Below are positions 11,091 to 22,608 of a stretch of 64,000 nt of DNA, in pieces (position 1 is the first letter of the stretch; the number at the start of each line of letters is the position of its first letter). The notes under the pieces are model-generated. The model was given only the letters and a program-made list of their open reading frames with translations, did not search any database and was not told where the DNA came from. The stretch spans positions 130,266 to 194,265 of the forward strand of contig NMRB01000440.1 of the NCBI GenBank assembly GCA_002633025.1, read 5' to 3'. A program made the translations under genes and the position numbers. The stretch is from Notospermus geniculatus. Taxonomy: Eukaryota; Nemertea; Pilidiophora; Heteronemertea; Lineidae.

Positions 11091-11178
11091 TATAATAGAA
11101 GAAGTCGTCCAGTCTGAAGAAGACCGCGGTTGGGGTCGAAAATTTGCAAAACACTGGAAGACGACTTCTTCTATTATA
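11091..11178. repeat. Hairpin of 88 nt
   Basis: TATAATAGAAGAAGTCGTC pairs with GACGACTTCTTCTATTATA. The loop contains 'gaagaagaccgcggttggggtcgaaaa' in shorter words, where GACC..GGTC then GAAA loosely recalls a hammerhead core (see 33481-33935). It may be a folded RNA or a small inverted repeat. Confidence 0.5.
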
Positions 11179-11241
11179 TCATTTTGTGTGTCGATTTTTG
11201 TGGCTTACTTTTTGGGTATTCTGAAGTATGGACACAATAGC

Positions 11242-12004
11242 GAGGTTTCGCAACTTGACGAACTACGAACACGAAATACGAAAATAGAGTTCGTATTTCG
11301 TATTAAGCAAATTTTTGGTTTCGCATAAAATACGAAATACGAATGCCCGTTACATGCGCAGTAGCTGTCGTAGAAGACGCTTTTACTAAAATTGGCGACT
11401 GCAGATGAAGTCGAATCGAACCCACGCTCTGTTATCTTTGTTTCACCGTCTTCCCCATTCGCCCTCCGAACTTGATGGTAGGCTTTCCAGGTTTTCTAAC
11501 TCGAAGGCCTACGCCTATGATGAACACAAACACCATAACCGTGTCAGTTGGCTCGTTGGCTGGGTGGATAGAGTGGTCGACTGCAAATCTGAAGGTCGAC
11601 GGTTCGAATCCCGTCTATGACTATATTTTTTTTGTATGGAATAGGCTTACACTGCGCAAAATTGAAGTTCTGAATGTCAGAGTTCGGTTCGGACTTAGCT
11701 CTTCGACGCAAAACGCACGACTAATCTGCAAAATCTTCGTGCCTTCTATCTACCAAAGAGGAAATCCGACATCATTCTATTCACACATAGACTGATTCGG
11801 TCATACACAAACCATTACTGATCTCTAATTTGTACTGTGCGTTCGGCCGATCCAAAAAAGTGATCTAGTTTGACAATGGAAATTGCCCCTGTACAAGAGG
11901 CGACGAACAACGAACGTCCACCTACGAACTGGAGTAAGCAAAAATTGATGACGTATTACGCTTTTCGTGTTCGGTTTTCGTAGTTCGTAAGGCTGCGAAA
12001 CCTC
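11242..12004. mobile_element. Inverted-repeat element with GAGGTTTCGCA ends
   Basis: The left end is GAGGTTTCGCAACTTGACGAACTACGAACACG and the right end is its approximate inverse ending TGCGAAACCTC. The arms are about 50 bp with small indels. The words TACGAAATACGAA recur near the left end. It contains the tRNA-like sequence at 11543-11633. No transposase is present, so it is non-autonomous. The superfamily is undetermined. Confidence 0.6.
11543..11633 (+). tRNA. Degenerate tRNA-like sequence (Cys-like) with Pol III boxes
   Basis: A box A-like segment (TGGCTGGGTGGATAGAGTGG) and a perfect box B (GGTTCGAATCC) are correctly ordered. CTGCAAA lies at the anticodon loop position (GCA, Cys-like). 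A run of eight T residues at 11626-11633 could terminate Pol III. The acceptor stem pairs over only about 4 bp and the T loop is one base too long. It is therefore a tRNA pseudogene or SINE head, not a working tRNA. Confidence 0.45.
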
Positions 12005-12202
12005 ACTAGTGACCGATTGCCACGGGTACTTCCCTAGTACTAGGTTAAATTGCGAGTTCCACGGGACGCGAAAAATTCAAAATTCCCTCAGATGAAAGGA
12101 TTGGACGTCCTAGGAATTCAGCTCTGCAAGACGGCATTGGTGTTGTGCCTTTGTTTCTAAATGGGATCCTCTACCATCGAAGCACAAGAATGCACTGCAC
12201 AG

Positions 12203-12935
12203 TGTAGCCGGGCACGACCCCGGAGACCCGTAGCTTCCAGTGGGGTCCGCGTTTAGGTGAATGGAGGAAGATAAGGCTGCAAAATGTATAAATTTGATAT
12301 ATTGAATCTTTTGAAGGTGTAGGAGGTTGTTCCTCCAACAGCTGACAAGAAAGGAATGGCATCACAAAATATAATAATAAACTTATGGTCATGGATACAA
12401 GCTTAAAACACAAGCAACTTAAACTAACGCAAACTTAAAACATAAGCAACTTAAACTAACACCAACTTTAAAACATTGAGGAATTACTGAATTTAAAACA
12501 TTGAACAGAAACAAGGTATAAAAGGAACCTAAAGGAAAATATGTCACTAACCTGCAAAATGTATAAATTTGATATATTGAATCTGTTGAAGGTGTAGGAG
12601 GTTGTTCCTCCAACAACTGACAAGAAAGGAATCACATTGGGTGGAGTTCCACCCAAGCCAAGAAAATACCAGGTTAGTGAGAATACAATAGAGGTTCAGT
12701 GAGGGATAAAATATGTGATTACTGTGAATTTCTATACAATAAAAGTAAGGCTATAGAGGTAGAGCTGCCACCTCACGATAATACCTTTAACCAAATTAAC
12801 ATATTAAAATATATTAAACATATTAACATATTAAAATATGTGATTACTGTGAATTTCTATACAAAAAAGTAAGGCTGTAGAGGTAGAGCTGCCACCTCAC
12901 GATAATACCTTTAACCAAATTAACCCACTACTACA
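12203..12935 (-). repeat. 3' LTR, with an internal tandem duplication
   Basis: It runs TGTAGCCGGG...CCCACTACTACA on the plus strand. It is 733 bp against 609 bp for its partner. The extra length is a tandem copy of a ~127-bp segment ('gtgattactgtgaatttcta' to 'cctttaaccaaattaac') joined through an AT-rich 'acatattaaaatat' stretch at about 12795-12835. Confidence 0.9.
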
Positions 12936-12952
12936 CTCTACCCCCACCCGAG
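12936..12952 (-). promoter_or_regulatory. Polypurine tract
   Basis: Read on the minus strand, the tract GGGTGGGGGTAGAG directly precedes the 3' LTR. This is the expected site and composition for the plus-strand DNA primer of a gypsy element. Confidence 0.75.
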
Positions 12953-13412
12953 GAAATTTCTCCGGAATTTAAAAAAAAGTGATGCAGGCTAGACGACATA
13001 ATGAAGGAAACGAATGTGCATGAATTATATGACATGAGTTATATGATATGATGTGGCTTATGATCACAACGACAATTATGGCATCCTTGAACAAAGGCTG
13101 AATTAGCCTAAGTATCCATACCATTTATTGCAACTTGCAACCTTTAGTAACATAAGCACCGACGGCAGTGAACACGTATTCATGATTTGAATTACGTCAT
13201 CGGTTCAACACAAATACCCACACAGCATACTGTTATCACCCAACTAATAGTGGCACCAACTCACCTATGATACCTTGGATGAACAACACAAACAGGGAAC
13301 TACTACAATCGACCTACATCACAGCCGAAATGCGAACGATTCGACAGTTAATGAGCGGTCCCCAACAAAAAGACAAACACCTAAACGACTTTGACAATTC
13401 AAATCCAGAGAC
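12953..13412 (-). other. 3' untranslated region of the gypsy element
   Basis: Non-coding stretch between the end of pol and the purine tract. No domain is seen. Plus-strand frames here are chance. Confidence 0.5.
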
Positions 13413-13931
13413 TCAAGGCGGATCGCACAGGATCCGAATAGCCGCATCCAGGGCGGCCTGGTGACCCTGATACCTCTCATCTCTCGACAACTCTGAGTCT
13501 GACAACACATTGATCTTCTGTTGCCACTCGGGCACAACTTTCTCAACCTGACTACTCATGACGTAGTTATATGACCGGACCCATTCCGGTGGCCGCCTTC
13601 TCCTGCTAGGTCTAACATTCCTAGCTTCCGGTTGATCGGACTCAGAAGACACAACTGACTGATCAGAATCAGACTCTTGACCCTCAGATAGCGTAGTCTG
13701 AGGCACTGGGGGAAACGAAGCCGACACATCCACCGGAGTACTCCCATCATCCGGGCGAATGGAACTCGATACCTCCTCTGCATTAACCGATTTATTCAAA
13801 GACCGTCTGGGCCTAGGAACAGGTTTCACTTGAGGAGATGCCGTGCGCACATTCGCCGCGGTCGATGCAGAGTCCGGGAATGAGATAGGCAAAAGAAGAT
13901 TGCGATGTAGACACTTCCGCTGACCAGGGAC
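13413..13931 (-). pseudogene. Gypsy pol C-terminal tail
   Basis: The sequence opens with the 'LHRNLLLPI' block that typically follows the gypsy integrase GPY-type region. It continues as a Ser/Pro/Arg-rich tail of about 160 residues with the basic stretch 'PSRRRRPPEWVRSYNYV'. It is separated from integrase by the inverted-repeat element at 13932-14752. Confidence 0.75.
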
Positions 13932-14752
13932 CAGATTTACGAAAGCCTCGCTAAATATTAGCGATGCGAGGGCTTTGCGGAAGCTTTGCGAGTGCGATAA
14001 CTTAGCGATTGTTGGTATTTGCGAAAGCTTCGCAATGACTGCGCAAACCTTTCGCTAATAGAGAGGTTTCGCACCCTCACGTTTAGGTGACCGACTACAT
14101 TTAGTTATACGTAACCGTAACCGATGAAACGGTTAGGTTTTAGCGGTTTCGCAGAGAGACGCGNNNNNNNNNNNNNNNNNNNNNNNNNNNNNNNNNNNNN
14201 NNNNNNNNNNNNNNNNNNNNNNNNNNNNNNNNNNNNNNNNNNNNNNNNNNNNNNNNNNNNNNNNNNNNNNNNNNNNNNNNNNNNNNNNNNNNNNNNNNNN
14301 NNNNNNNNNNNNNNNNNNNNNNNNNNNNNNNNNNNNNNNNNNNNNNNNNNNNNNNNNNNNNNNNNNNNNNNNNNNNNNNNNNNNNNNNNNNNNNNNNNNN
14401 NNNNNNNNNNNNNNNNNNNNNNNNNNNNNNNNNNNNNNNNNNNNNNNNNNNNNNNNNNNNNNNNNNNNNNNNNNNNNNNNNNNNNNNNNNNNNNNNNNNN
14501 NNNNNNNNNNNNNNNNNNNNNNNNNNNNNNNNNNNNNNNNNNNNNNNNNNNNNNNNNNNNNNNNNNNNNNNNNNNNNNNNNNNNNNNNNNNNNNNNNNNN
14601 NNNNNNNNNNNNNTATTGCGAGGAAATAGCGAATTCGCTAAATTTAGCGTTGTGCTTGCGAATTTTTGCGATGCGCAGCTGTCGTAAATACGATATTTTC
14701 CTTTGCGAGGTCTTTGCGGGTTCGCTAATTTAGCGAGGCTTTCGTAAATCTG
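13932..14752. mobile_element. Inverted-repeat element inserted in gypsy pol
   Basis: The ends are CAGATTTACGAAAGCCTCGC and its inverse, ending GCGAGGCTTTCGTAAATCTG. Removing it rejoins the gypsy reading frame. The flanks fit either a GTC (3 bp) or a GGTCC (5 bp) target duplication, depending on where the ends are placed. Short words (TAGCGA, TTGCGA) recur inside in both orientations. The middle is hidden by 450 N, so a transposase cannot be excluded. Confidence 0.75.
14164..14613. other. Assembly gap of 450 N
   Basis: Run of N inside the inverted-repeat element. The fixed-looking length suggests an estimated gap. Confidence 0.95.
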
Positions 14753-16040
14753 GACCCAGAATCTGATTGGACTACGAACACAGGTATGTCAGGATTCGGC
14801 TGCTCTACTACTGTATAACATTCATCTTCCCACTTGTTAGCAAGTTTGTGCTTGCCACGATCGCCAACCCGTCGAACCAAAACGTTGTCTTGGACACACA
14901 GAGTCGCGCCTCGGACTCTTATATCATAATTCTCTTTCTGTTTGGCTCGAGCCTTTTCCATCTGTCGGCTGGCCAAATCATACGCAGTCGACAGCCGAGA
15001 ACGCAACTCATCCAAAACTTCACTCTGGAGCTTTCGGAAGTAGATGGGAGCAAGGTGCCGAAACGAACATCACATGGAAGACGGGGCTCCCGTCCAAACA
15101 GGAGAAAATAGGGAGAAAACCCCGAGGAGTCATGACAAGAAGAGTTGTACGCATGAACCAGACTGGGGACAAAGCGTTTCCAATCCTTCTTTTTATCTGT
15201 AGAAAGAGTCCCAAGCATATCCAACAATGTGCGGTTGAATCGCTCACACACACCGTTACCCATAGGATGATATGGAGTTGTGCGAGACTTAGAGATGTTT
15301 AACAGCTTACATAGCTCCTGGATGACTTCACCAACGAAATTTTGGCCCTGATCACTATGCAGACGTTCTGGAATTCCATAATGAACAATGAAGTTATCAA
15401 ACAGAACAGGAGCTGTGGTTGCTGCAGTCTGACTCTTTGTGGGTATGGCCTGAGCATACTTGGAGAAGTGATCTGTGATTACCAGTATATTCTCCTACCC
15501 GTGAGATGGTTCAAGAGATAGAAAGTCCATACACACCAACTGCATGGGCTGCGTTGTGCGCATGTTGACCAGAGGTGTCCGTTCTGGAGCATTGGGACGT
15601 TTCCCCTTGGTACAGGCGAAGCAACTCCGCACCCAGTTTTCCACCTGCGTTGACATACCCGGCCAATAGAACCGACGTTTGATGAAATCAAGAGTTCTGT
15701 CTCGCCCAAGGTGTCCCAAGTGATCATGAAACCCTTCGATTACTTGGGGGCGAAGACAAGGGGGAACAATGATCTGGTGGTAGGTGGAGTCGTTGAAAAG
15801 AGTCTTTCGACAGAGCAAACCTTCCACAACGACCAAATGGTCCCAATGACGGCACAATGGGGATAATTCCTTGTTCTCTCTCAGGACTGCTGAGTGAGAC
15901 GGACGTTGCTTGGATCCAACCCATTGGTGAAGCTGCTTGAGATTGGAATCAGCCTGCTGACTGGCTGCAATATCCACCTTAGGCCAAGGGGAATCTAATG
16001 ACACATCCTCCTCCACCGACGCTGAGTCTGGAGCGGACAC
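14753..16040 (-). pseudogene. Gypsy integrase
   Basis: The N-terminal zinc-binding region shows 'FHDHLGHLGRDRTL' followed by 'YWPGM' and 'SCFACTKGKRPN' (HHCC). The catalytic core follows with D in 'VCMDFLSLEPS', D in a 'SDQGQNF' segment near 15345, and E in 'MGNGVCERFNRTLLDML' (from 15263). After a further frame change comes the C-terminal segment 'DNVLVRRVGDRGKHKL..WEDECYTVVE' (14753-15015), the GPY-like DNA-binding part. Integrase inserts the element cDNA into the host genome. At least two frame breaks, near 15490 and 15020, disable it. Confidence 0.88.
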
Positions 16041-16684
16041 ACATAAGGAATGGATGAAGCCATCGTCCTCTTGGACAGAACAGAGGGCCTTGACACTTTC
16101 CGAACCAACAGCTTCCGTAGGATCCGAGACAATGAATCAGCGTCAATGTTGGATCGACCAGAGAGATACTGTACATCAAAATTAAATGCTGACAGCTCAG
16201 CGAGCCAGCGATGTCCGGTAGCATCCAATTTTGCAGTGGTAAGAACATATGTGAGGGGATTGTTGTCAGTTTTCACTTGAAAGTAATGCCCATAGAGATA
16301 GTCGTAGAACTTCTCCGTGATTGCCCATTTAAGAGCTAAGAACTCAATGTTGTGAGCAGAATAGTTCTTCTCTGACTTAGTGAGGCTTGTACTCGCGTAA
16401 GCGATGACCCGACGATGATTATCCTGAGTTTGGTACAATACCGCACCGAGTCCAGATGAGCTCGCGTCAGTATGCAACTCAAAGGGTAGAGAGAAATCAG
16501 CAAAACCCAGAATGGGGGGATTTGTCAACGCGTCGACCAGCTGGACGAAAGCTGACTGCTGCTCATCTCCCCAATGAAACTGAGGGGGAGGCACCGGTGA
16601 CTTTCCTTTCTTGGTTCGCGTAGGAGGAAGCAAATCGTTAAGAGGCCTAGCTATGGAAGCGAACCCTTCTACGAACCGACGATA
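15995..16684 (-). pseudogene. Gypsy RNase H
   Basis: Acidic motifs are present in order: 'LHTDASSSGLGAVLYQ' (D), 'NIEFLALKWA' (E), 'VKTDNNPLTYVL' (D) and 'SNIDADSLSR' (D). This is the typical gypsy RNase H that degrades the RNA of RNA:DNA hybrids. It continues from RT in pol after a stop at 'GFAC*YRRF'. It overlaps the start of the integrase region at 16040 in a different frame, so one more frame change lies between. Confidence 0.88.
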
Positions 16685-17088
16685 CTAACATGCAAACCCC
16701 AAGAATCTCCGCACATCATCAGCATTCTTGGGCACGGGCCATAAGCGAACCGCTTCGACTTTGGCAGGATCTGCCTGTACACCTTTAGATGAGACTACAT
16801 GGCCCAAGTACTTAATTTTCTCCATAAGATACGAACATTTGCTTGGCTTCAACTTCAAACCGCATTCCCTGAGACGCTGAAAGACATGCTCAAGCCGCTC
16901 CAAGTGCTCCTCGATGGTATTGGAGAAAATAATGATATCATCTATATAGATAAGGCACTCCCGAAGATGAAGATCGTGCAAACAGCGCTCCATCAGACGC
17001 TGAAAGGTGCTGGGGGCGTTAGTGAGGCCAAAAGGCATAACGTTGAACTCATAAAACCCCAGAGGTCCGGCCGTGAAGGCACTACGCT
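16685..17088 (-). pseudogene. Gypsy reverse transcriptase, C-terminal half
   Basis: It contains 'GFYEFNVMPFGLTNAPSTFQ', the catalytic 'LIYIDDIIIFS' (YIDD), and the thumb motif 'IKYLGHVVSSKGV'. The upstream half is at 21881-22608, separated by the LINE. The LINE junction falls between the 'PLAEEHI' block and the 'RSAFTAGPLGFYEF' block of RT. A stop occurs after 'RRFLGFAC'. Confidence 0.92.
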
Positions 17089-17099
17089 CCTACGCACTA

Positions 17100-18395
17100 G
17101 CTCGATAAACAGGCTAAAGGAATCCCTCTCTGGTAACACTTTCTCCTGGCTACCAAACAATCCACAGTCTGACTTAAATACCAACTTTAACCAATTTCAT
17201 GAAATACTAATAGATAAGCATAATGAATTCTCCCCAATCAAGAAAGTTAGGTTTGACAAAAATAAACATAAAGTTGCACCTTGGACAACACATGGACTCG
17301 TCACATCCCTGAAGATCAGAAATAGGCTCTACAAGAAATTAAAAGAAACAAACCCAACAGACCCCCGATATGCTCATCGCTCACAACAACTAAAAACTAA
17401 CAACACCGTCCTACGCAGAACCATCCGACTTGCAAAATTGACCTTCTACAACAACACATTTGAATCATGTAAAAATGACATCAAAAAAACTTGGCAAAAT
17501 ATTAATGACATTCTACATCGCCGCAAAACCAACCTAAATTTCCCTGAATATCTCGATATAAATGGTTCAAAAATAAGTGATAAAAAAGCCATCGCCGATA
17601 ACCTCAACACCTACTTTTCCAACATCGGATCTAGTCTAGCAGCAAAACTCCCCCAGCCACGAATGTCTTTCAAAGACTACCTAGGTACTCGCACCCCATA
17701 CTCTTTCTCCTTCGATCCTGTAAGCGAGACCAATGTCATAAAAATAATTTCTAACACCAAGGCGAAATCTAGTTCCGGCTATGATGGCCTCTCCACAGCA
17801 ATCCTTAAGAACCTTAAACTCGAAATACTAAAACCCCTTACAATCTTGATAAACCAATGCCTTGCAACAAACACATTTCCCGATAAAATGAAGCTAGCAA
17901 AAGTTATCCCAATATATAAAAAAGGCCAAAAATCACTCATGACGAACTACCGACCAATATCACCACTCCTCCCAGCCATCTCAAAGATCTTCGAAAAAGC
18001 TATTCATGAACAACTTATGACTTACTTCCAAAACCACCAACTTCTACATCCACACCAGTATGGCTTTCGAGCAAACCACTCAACAGAACTTGCTGCTGCA
18101 AATCTAATTGATCATATCATTAATAACATGGACCAAGACACTCAACCTATTTGTATCTTTATGGACCTATCCAAAGCCTTTGATACACTAAATCATGACA
18201 TTCTTTTGGAAAAGCTACGATTTTATGGCCTGCAAGACTCTGCAATCGATCTGATGCACAGCTACCTCTCCAACCGTAAACAATATGTTGAAATTGACCA
18301 CATCAAATCTGAAACAGAAAACATCACAGCAGGGGTACCCCAAGGATCCATATTCATCATTTACATCAACGACTTACCAAATTCCAGCGACCTCC
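17100..18395 (+). pseudogene. LINE reverse transcriptase, first piece
   Basis: Open for about 430 codons, covering the RT N-terminus through motif 'TAGVPQGSI'. Motifs are 'SSGYDGLSTAILK', 'NYRPIS', 'HQYGFRANHSTELAA' and 'IFMDLSKAFDTLNHDILL'. It has an in-frame 15-bp loss right after PQGSI: five residues of the LGPLF block are missing relative to the second piece. The sequence then departs from the LINE near 18396. Frames upstream of 17089 are antisense to gypsy and not LINE. Confidence 0.85.
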
Positions 18396-20430
18396 TAAAT
18401 AATGGCCCTGTCACACCTTGACGATTTAGCCAGCGTATGCCCGACGTGATCATTTTGATGGCATACGTTGAACTATCGACTTTTTTTCAATTTTGGGCGT
18501 ATAGATAGCGTATTCATAACGAGTTCGACGTATACATAACGTATTAATAACTTATATAGAACGTTTCGACAACTTATAGATAACTTATACCAACGAATGC
18601 GTAGCGTGTTGCCGGTGTTCACAATGTATGCCAAACGCGAGTCTAACTTGTGCCTAGCGCACGGCAGCGTATTGCCAACGATCACGTGTCGTAGCCTTTA
18701 AAAAGACTTTGTGTGATCATGTATGATCACACACTGCACAAAAGTATTGCAACATCGGTTTTTTTCTGGATTCCTCTTATGCCTTTACTTCTTTTACATC
18801 TATTTTCAAATATTTATATATGGGGGGGGGGGCCTACATACTGTTGGCCATATGTACTGAAAAAATATTGTTGCTAATAAAAATATCAAGTTATGAAAAG
18901 GAAATATATAAAACCGTGAAACTGACAAAATCTTCATATGATACTGGATCACTCTTCGTTTTCACGACAATGAAGCCTAGCTGATGATGAGCAAGATCTT
19001 ACAAGAAAAAAATTGAAAACTATCAACTATGAACGAAGATTATCGAAAACTATCAAAAACTGAAAAAAAAAAATGAGATTTTGCATGAGATTACACTGCT
19101 TATGAAAACCTTTCATCGCATGTGTCTCAGCCATGCCAGTTTCATCCAGTGAAAGGCCACCCTGTCAAGAAAACTAAACTTTCTTAAAAATAATGGTTTT
19201 TGACAAAATTGGTCAGTTTTTTTATGTCAAATAACTCGAAAATGATGCAAATTTTCAACACAATATTTTTTCTGTTGTCTTCATTTTGTAAAAATCTGGT
19301 AGTCTTGCACTTCAAAATTCTCGATATATCAAATGAGTGATGTTCTGATATTTCTTTGAGAGACCCACTTTTCCTTAAAACTTTTCGAAGCAACAGGCTT
19401 GTAACACCTAAAAGTTCTTCTGGTGCATTCGCCCAGGTGAGCACATGATCCATGGACCATTTCATTTCATTTCATGGTACCAATTCCCCTAAACGCTGCC
19501 AATACGCCATTATGCTGTAGCTGTAAGTTGCCAACGCGTTCAGTAAGTTATGTGGTCGTCCGGAACACGTCAAATACGTCTACATGCGTTGGAGGTAGGT
19601 TCCATATAAGTTACACATAGGTTCAAGGCACGTTACTAGTAGGTATGTATCAAAACTGAACGTACGTAAACGAAAAATGAACCTATGACTAAGTTGAACA
19701 TGTAAGACTGAATGTGATTGGTCGCCCGCGCCTTATCGACCACAGCGCCGACGGATGGTGAACGTAACCATAATTATATGTTTTCGTCCGCTAGGTCCAC
19801 CTTGTGATTGGTTAACAGGAACATAAGGCACAATCCCCTGTAGTGAATGAACAGTGTAGAGCGTAGACTGGCGGGTCTCGGTACGGTTTGCTTGAATAGA
19901 GTCCTTGTAATTGACGTCATCTGTCGTCCGATATGGCCGATTAGCAAGGGCCTTGACGCTTGAAAACCACGACACACACGGCCCTATTATACAATCGACA
20001 AAGAAATACCAGGAATGTCGTCCAGCATGTCGCCGTAGGTAATGACATGGCAAGGGGTCAAAACCAACCTCGTGATGACCGCGTGGTATAAGATCATGTA
20101 ATGGTTTAAAACATTGGACCGATTAAAATCTGCTGCTTGGGGCCTCCGTGTATGAACGGACTTGCACTCTCTCCCCACTCATCCACCAGAAGTCCATTTC
20201 TGACCCCTCACCACAAAGTCGCTCTGAAGTTGGCTGAGACCAACGTTTTGTCGATTTCCGTAGCCCTTGGCGTATTGTAGACCTGCGTTTTGTAAAATCT
20301 CAGTGATTACGTTTCTGCCTTAAGCTTTCATGGCTTTATCTCAGCTCCTCGAGTAATTTGGTTCATCCTGGTTCATATCTTGTGATTTGATGTCACGGTC
20401 ACATTTCATGGGAAGCGACTTGTAAAAAAN
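18396..20430. other. Non-LINE sequence between two LINE pieces, ending at an N
   Basis: No protein is recognised. The first 300 bp are rich in CGTATAC/GCGTATGCC-like words. Near 19437 there is a copy of the 'gagcacatg.tccatggaccatttcat' motif also present near 1318, 29820 and 29880. The N at 20430 is followed by a second copy of LINE sequence already present at 18128-18395. The stretch is either a nested element or a scaffolding join. Confidence 0.5.
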
Positions 20431-20434
20431 TAAC

Positions 20435-21615
20435 ATGGACCAAGACACTCAACCTATTTGTATCTTTATGGACCTATCCAAAGCCTTTGACACACTAAAT
20501 CATGACATTCTTTTGGAAAAGCTACGATTTTATGGCCTGCAAGACTCTGCAATCGATCTGATTCACAGCTACCTCTCCAACCGTAAACAATATGTTGAAA
20601 TTGACCACATCAAATCTGAAACAGAAAACATCACAGCAGGGGTACCCCAAGGATCCATATTGGGACCTCTCTTTTTCATCATTTACATCAACGACTTACC
20701 AAATTCCAGCGACCTCCTAAGTAACATCCTCTATGCAGACGACACCACCCTAATCCACTCCCCTCACAGACACGAAACTGGTACTCAGATATCAAACCAC
20801 ATAAATGCCGAACTCGACAAAGTCAATGACTGGTTAATCGCAAACAAACTCTCCCTCAACACTGACAAAACAAAATTCATGATTTTCCATCACCCCGGCT
20901 CCAACATTCCCTCTCCTCTTTCAATCAGAATAAACGGCAAAGACCTAGAGCGCGTCTCAATTTTCAACTTCCTTGGACTTGTTGTAAATCACAATCGCAC
21001 CTGGCAAGACCACCTTACCCATATTTCCAGCAAGATCCTAAAGGCCCTTGGCACGATTCACAGATTGAAAACAACTCTCCCTAACCCAGTCCTAAAGACA
21101 TTATACCATTCACTAATAACCCCTCACCTGAACTACCACCTGTTACTCTGGGGGGATAGCAACCAACGAGCATACTTTCTCCAGAAAAAGGCAATTAGAA
21201 CTATTTGTAAAGCCCATTTCTTATCGCACACCATGCCTCTCTTTAAATCTTTAAACCTTCTTGCCCTCCCAGAACTTTACAATCTATCTCTCCTCAAATT
21301 CTATTTCAAATATATGCATGGCAATGGCCATACTTTGCCAATCTCAACCTTAACTCAAACAACAATATCCATAACTATAACACCAGAAACCAATCTCGAC
21401 TGGTCATTCCCATTCACATACATTCCCTCACTGAAAAACACTTCAAGTTCAAAGTAATCAAATTCATCAACTCCTTGCCAGACTGTATCTTCGACAAAAT
21501 TTTCACCCACAGCTTCACAGCCACCATCAACTACTACAGAGACTACACCATTCGACACTACGACCCTACTTGCTATATTCCAAACTGTTTCTCCTGCTCC
21601 TTACAGACTTCTTAG
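20435..21615 (+). pseudogene. LINE reverse transcriptase, second piece
   Basis: It repeats the 'MDLSKAFDTLNH' to 'PQGSILGPLFFIIYINDLP' region. It continues through the catalytic 'ILYADDTTLI' (YADD) and 'LNTDKTKFMIF' to the C-terminal 'HNYNTRN' block and 'FKVIKFINSLPD'. A one-base frame change near 21330 separates the last part, which ends at a stop at 21615. The catalytic residues are intact, but the frame change and truncation make it inactive. Confidence 0.87.
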
Positions 21616-21880
21616 ACCGATGAAGATGATCTACTGATCTAATTCTTACATCTACCCCCCCCCCTTCTTCTCCATATTACTCTTCCACCCCCTGCCTGTT
21701 CAGCCACCATGTAAATATCTCATGTATATAAGTATTGTATAGTTTGAGGTGGCCCACACGCTAGCGGTCTCTATTGGCCTTAGTGTGGGTCTCCTCGACC
21801 ATTTTGTTTTGTTACTCTGCACCTCTGTTTATGTATTCTTTATTTTGGTCAAATAAATTCAATCAATCAATCAATCAATA
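21616..21880 (+). repeat. LINE 3' UTR with (CAAT)n tail
   Basis: Short UTR with the LINE's own AATAAA, followed by five or so CAAT units against the gypsy sequence. The simple tail marks the point where target-primed reverse transcription started. Confidence 0.85.
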
Positions 21881-22608
21881 TGTTCCTCTGCAAGGGGACA
21901 TTGCCAGTATCCACTACGTAAATCAAGGGAGGTAAAATACTTGGCACCTGCAAGACTATCTAGGGTCTCATCGATCCTTGGCATAGCATATGAGTCTCTA
22001 ATAGTGCGTCGATTGAGCTGACGGTAATCAATACACAGCCTAAGACCACCATCCTTTTTCTTAACAAGGACCATATTCGAAGCCCAAGGACTCTTAGAGT
22101 GACGAATGACGCCAGCCTGCAACATCTGCTGAAGATGGCTCTTTACCTCCTGATACATAGCTGGCGGGATCCGTCTATGTCGCTGTTTTAATGGAATGGT
22201 GCAATCGACCTCAATCCTATGCTCTAAGAGGTTCGTTTTTTCCAGATCCATGTCAGACAATGAGAAGACATCATCAAAGTTGCAAAATATAGACGTTAAC
22301 TTGTCAAGTGCGGCTGCAGGGATATGAGAGAGATGGGACAGATCAATGGCTTCCAATACCTTAGATTGGTGATCTGAACGACTTAGACGTGCCTCCAACT
22401 GGGGAGAGTGCAAGTCCATAGACTCCAACACGGACTGACCATGCTGCTCAGAACTAGCCTCCTGAGACCCAAAAGGAGTTTCCTCAATTCTCTTCACAGT
22501 ATCCGCCTGTACGAGCTGACAGACCGCAGTACGCCCGGCCGGGGAGAGTAACCCCCCTCTTGCCTGGATTATACAAGTGATCACCAACACGCTCCTTCCT
22601 ATGTCCAC
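21881..22608 (-). pseudogene. Gypsy reverse transcriptase, N-terminal half
   Basis: Contains 'FDDVFSLSDMDLEKTNLLEH', 'RRIPPAMYQEVKSHLQ', 'SPWASNMVLVKKKDGGLRLC', 'IDYRQLN' and 'YFTSLDLRSGYWQCPLAEEH'. These correspond to RT motifs 0-3 including the first catalytic Asp (SLDL). The sequence is cut by the LINE just after the 'PLAEEHI' block and resumes at 17088. Confidence 0.92.

Larger units (their letters stand above)
17089..21880 (+). mobile_element. 5'-truncated LINE (non-LTR retrotransposon) inside gypsy RT
   Basis: It is oriented opposite to the gypsy host. It begins abruptly with no endonuclease domain, so it is 5' truncated as usual for target-primed retrotransposition. It carries an RT in two overlapping pieces (to 18395 and from 20435) and ends in AATAAA followed by (CAAT)n at 21858-21879. 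RT motifs place it broadly in the Jockey/CR1-L2 group; the clade is uncertain. About 2 kb of other sequence and an N join separate the pieces, so this part of the scaffold may be misassembled. Confidence 0.88.

Noticed and set aside
14124-14687. 187-codon frame
   Set aside because: Nearly all of it is the N gap.
16799-17088. Upstream extension of the long plus-strand LINE frame
   Set aside because: This part is antisense to gypsy RT; the LINE begins near 17089.
19733-20178. Overlapping minus-strand frames in the stretch between LINE pieces
   Set aside because: Unrelated frames without motifs; stretch may also be misassembled.
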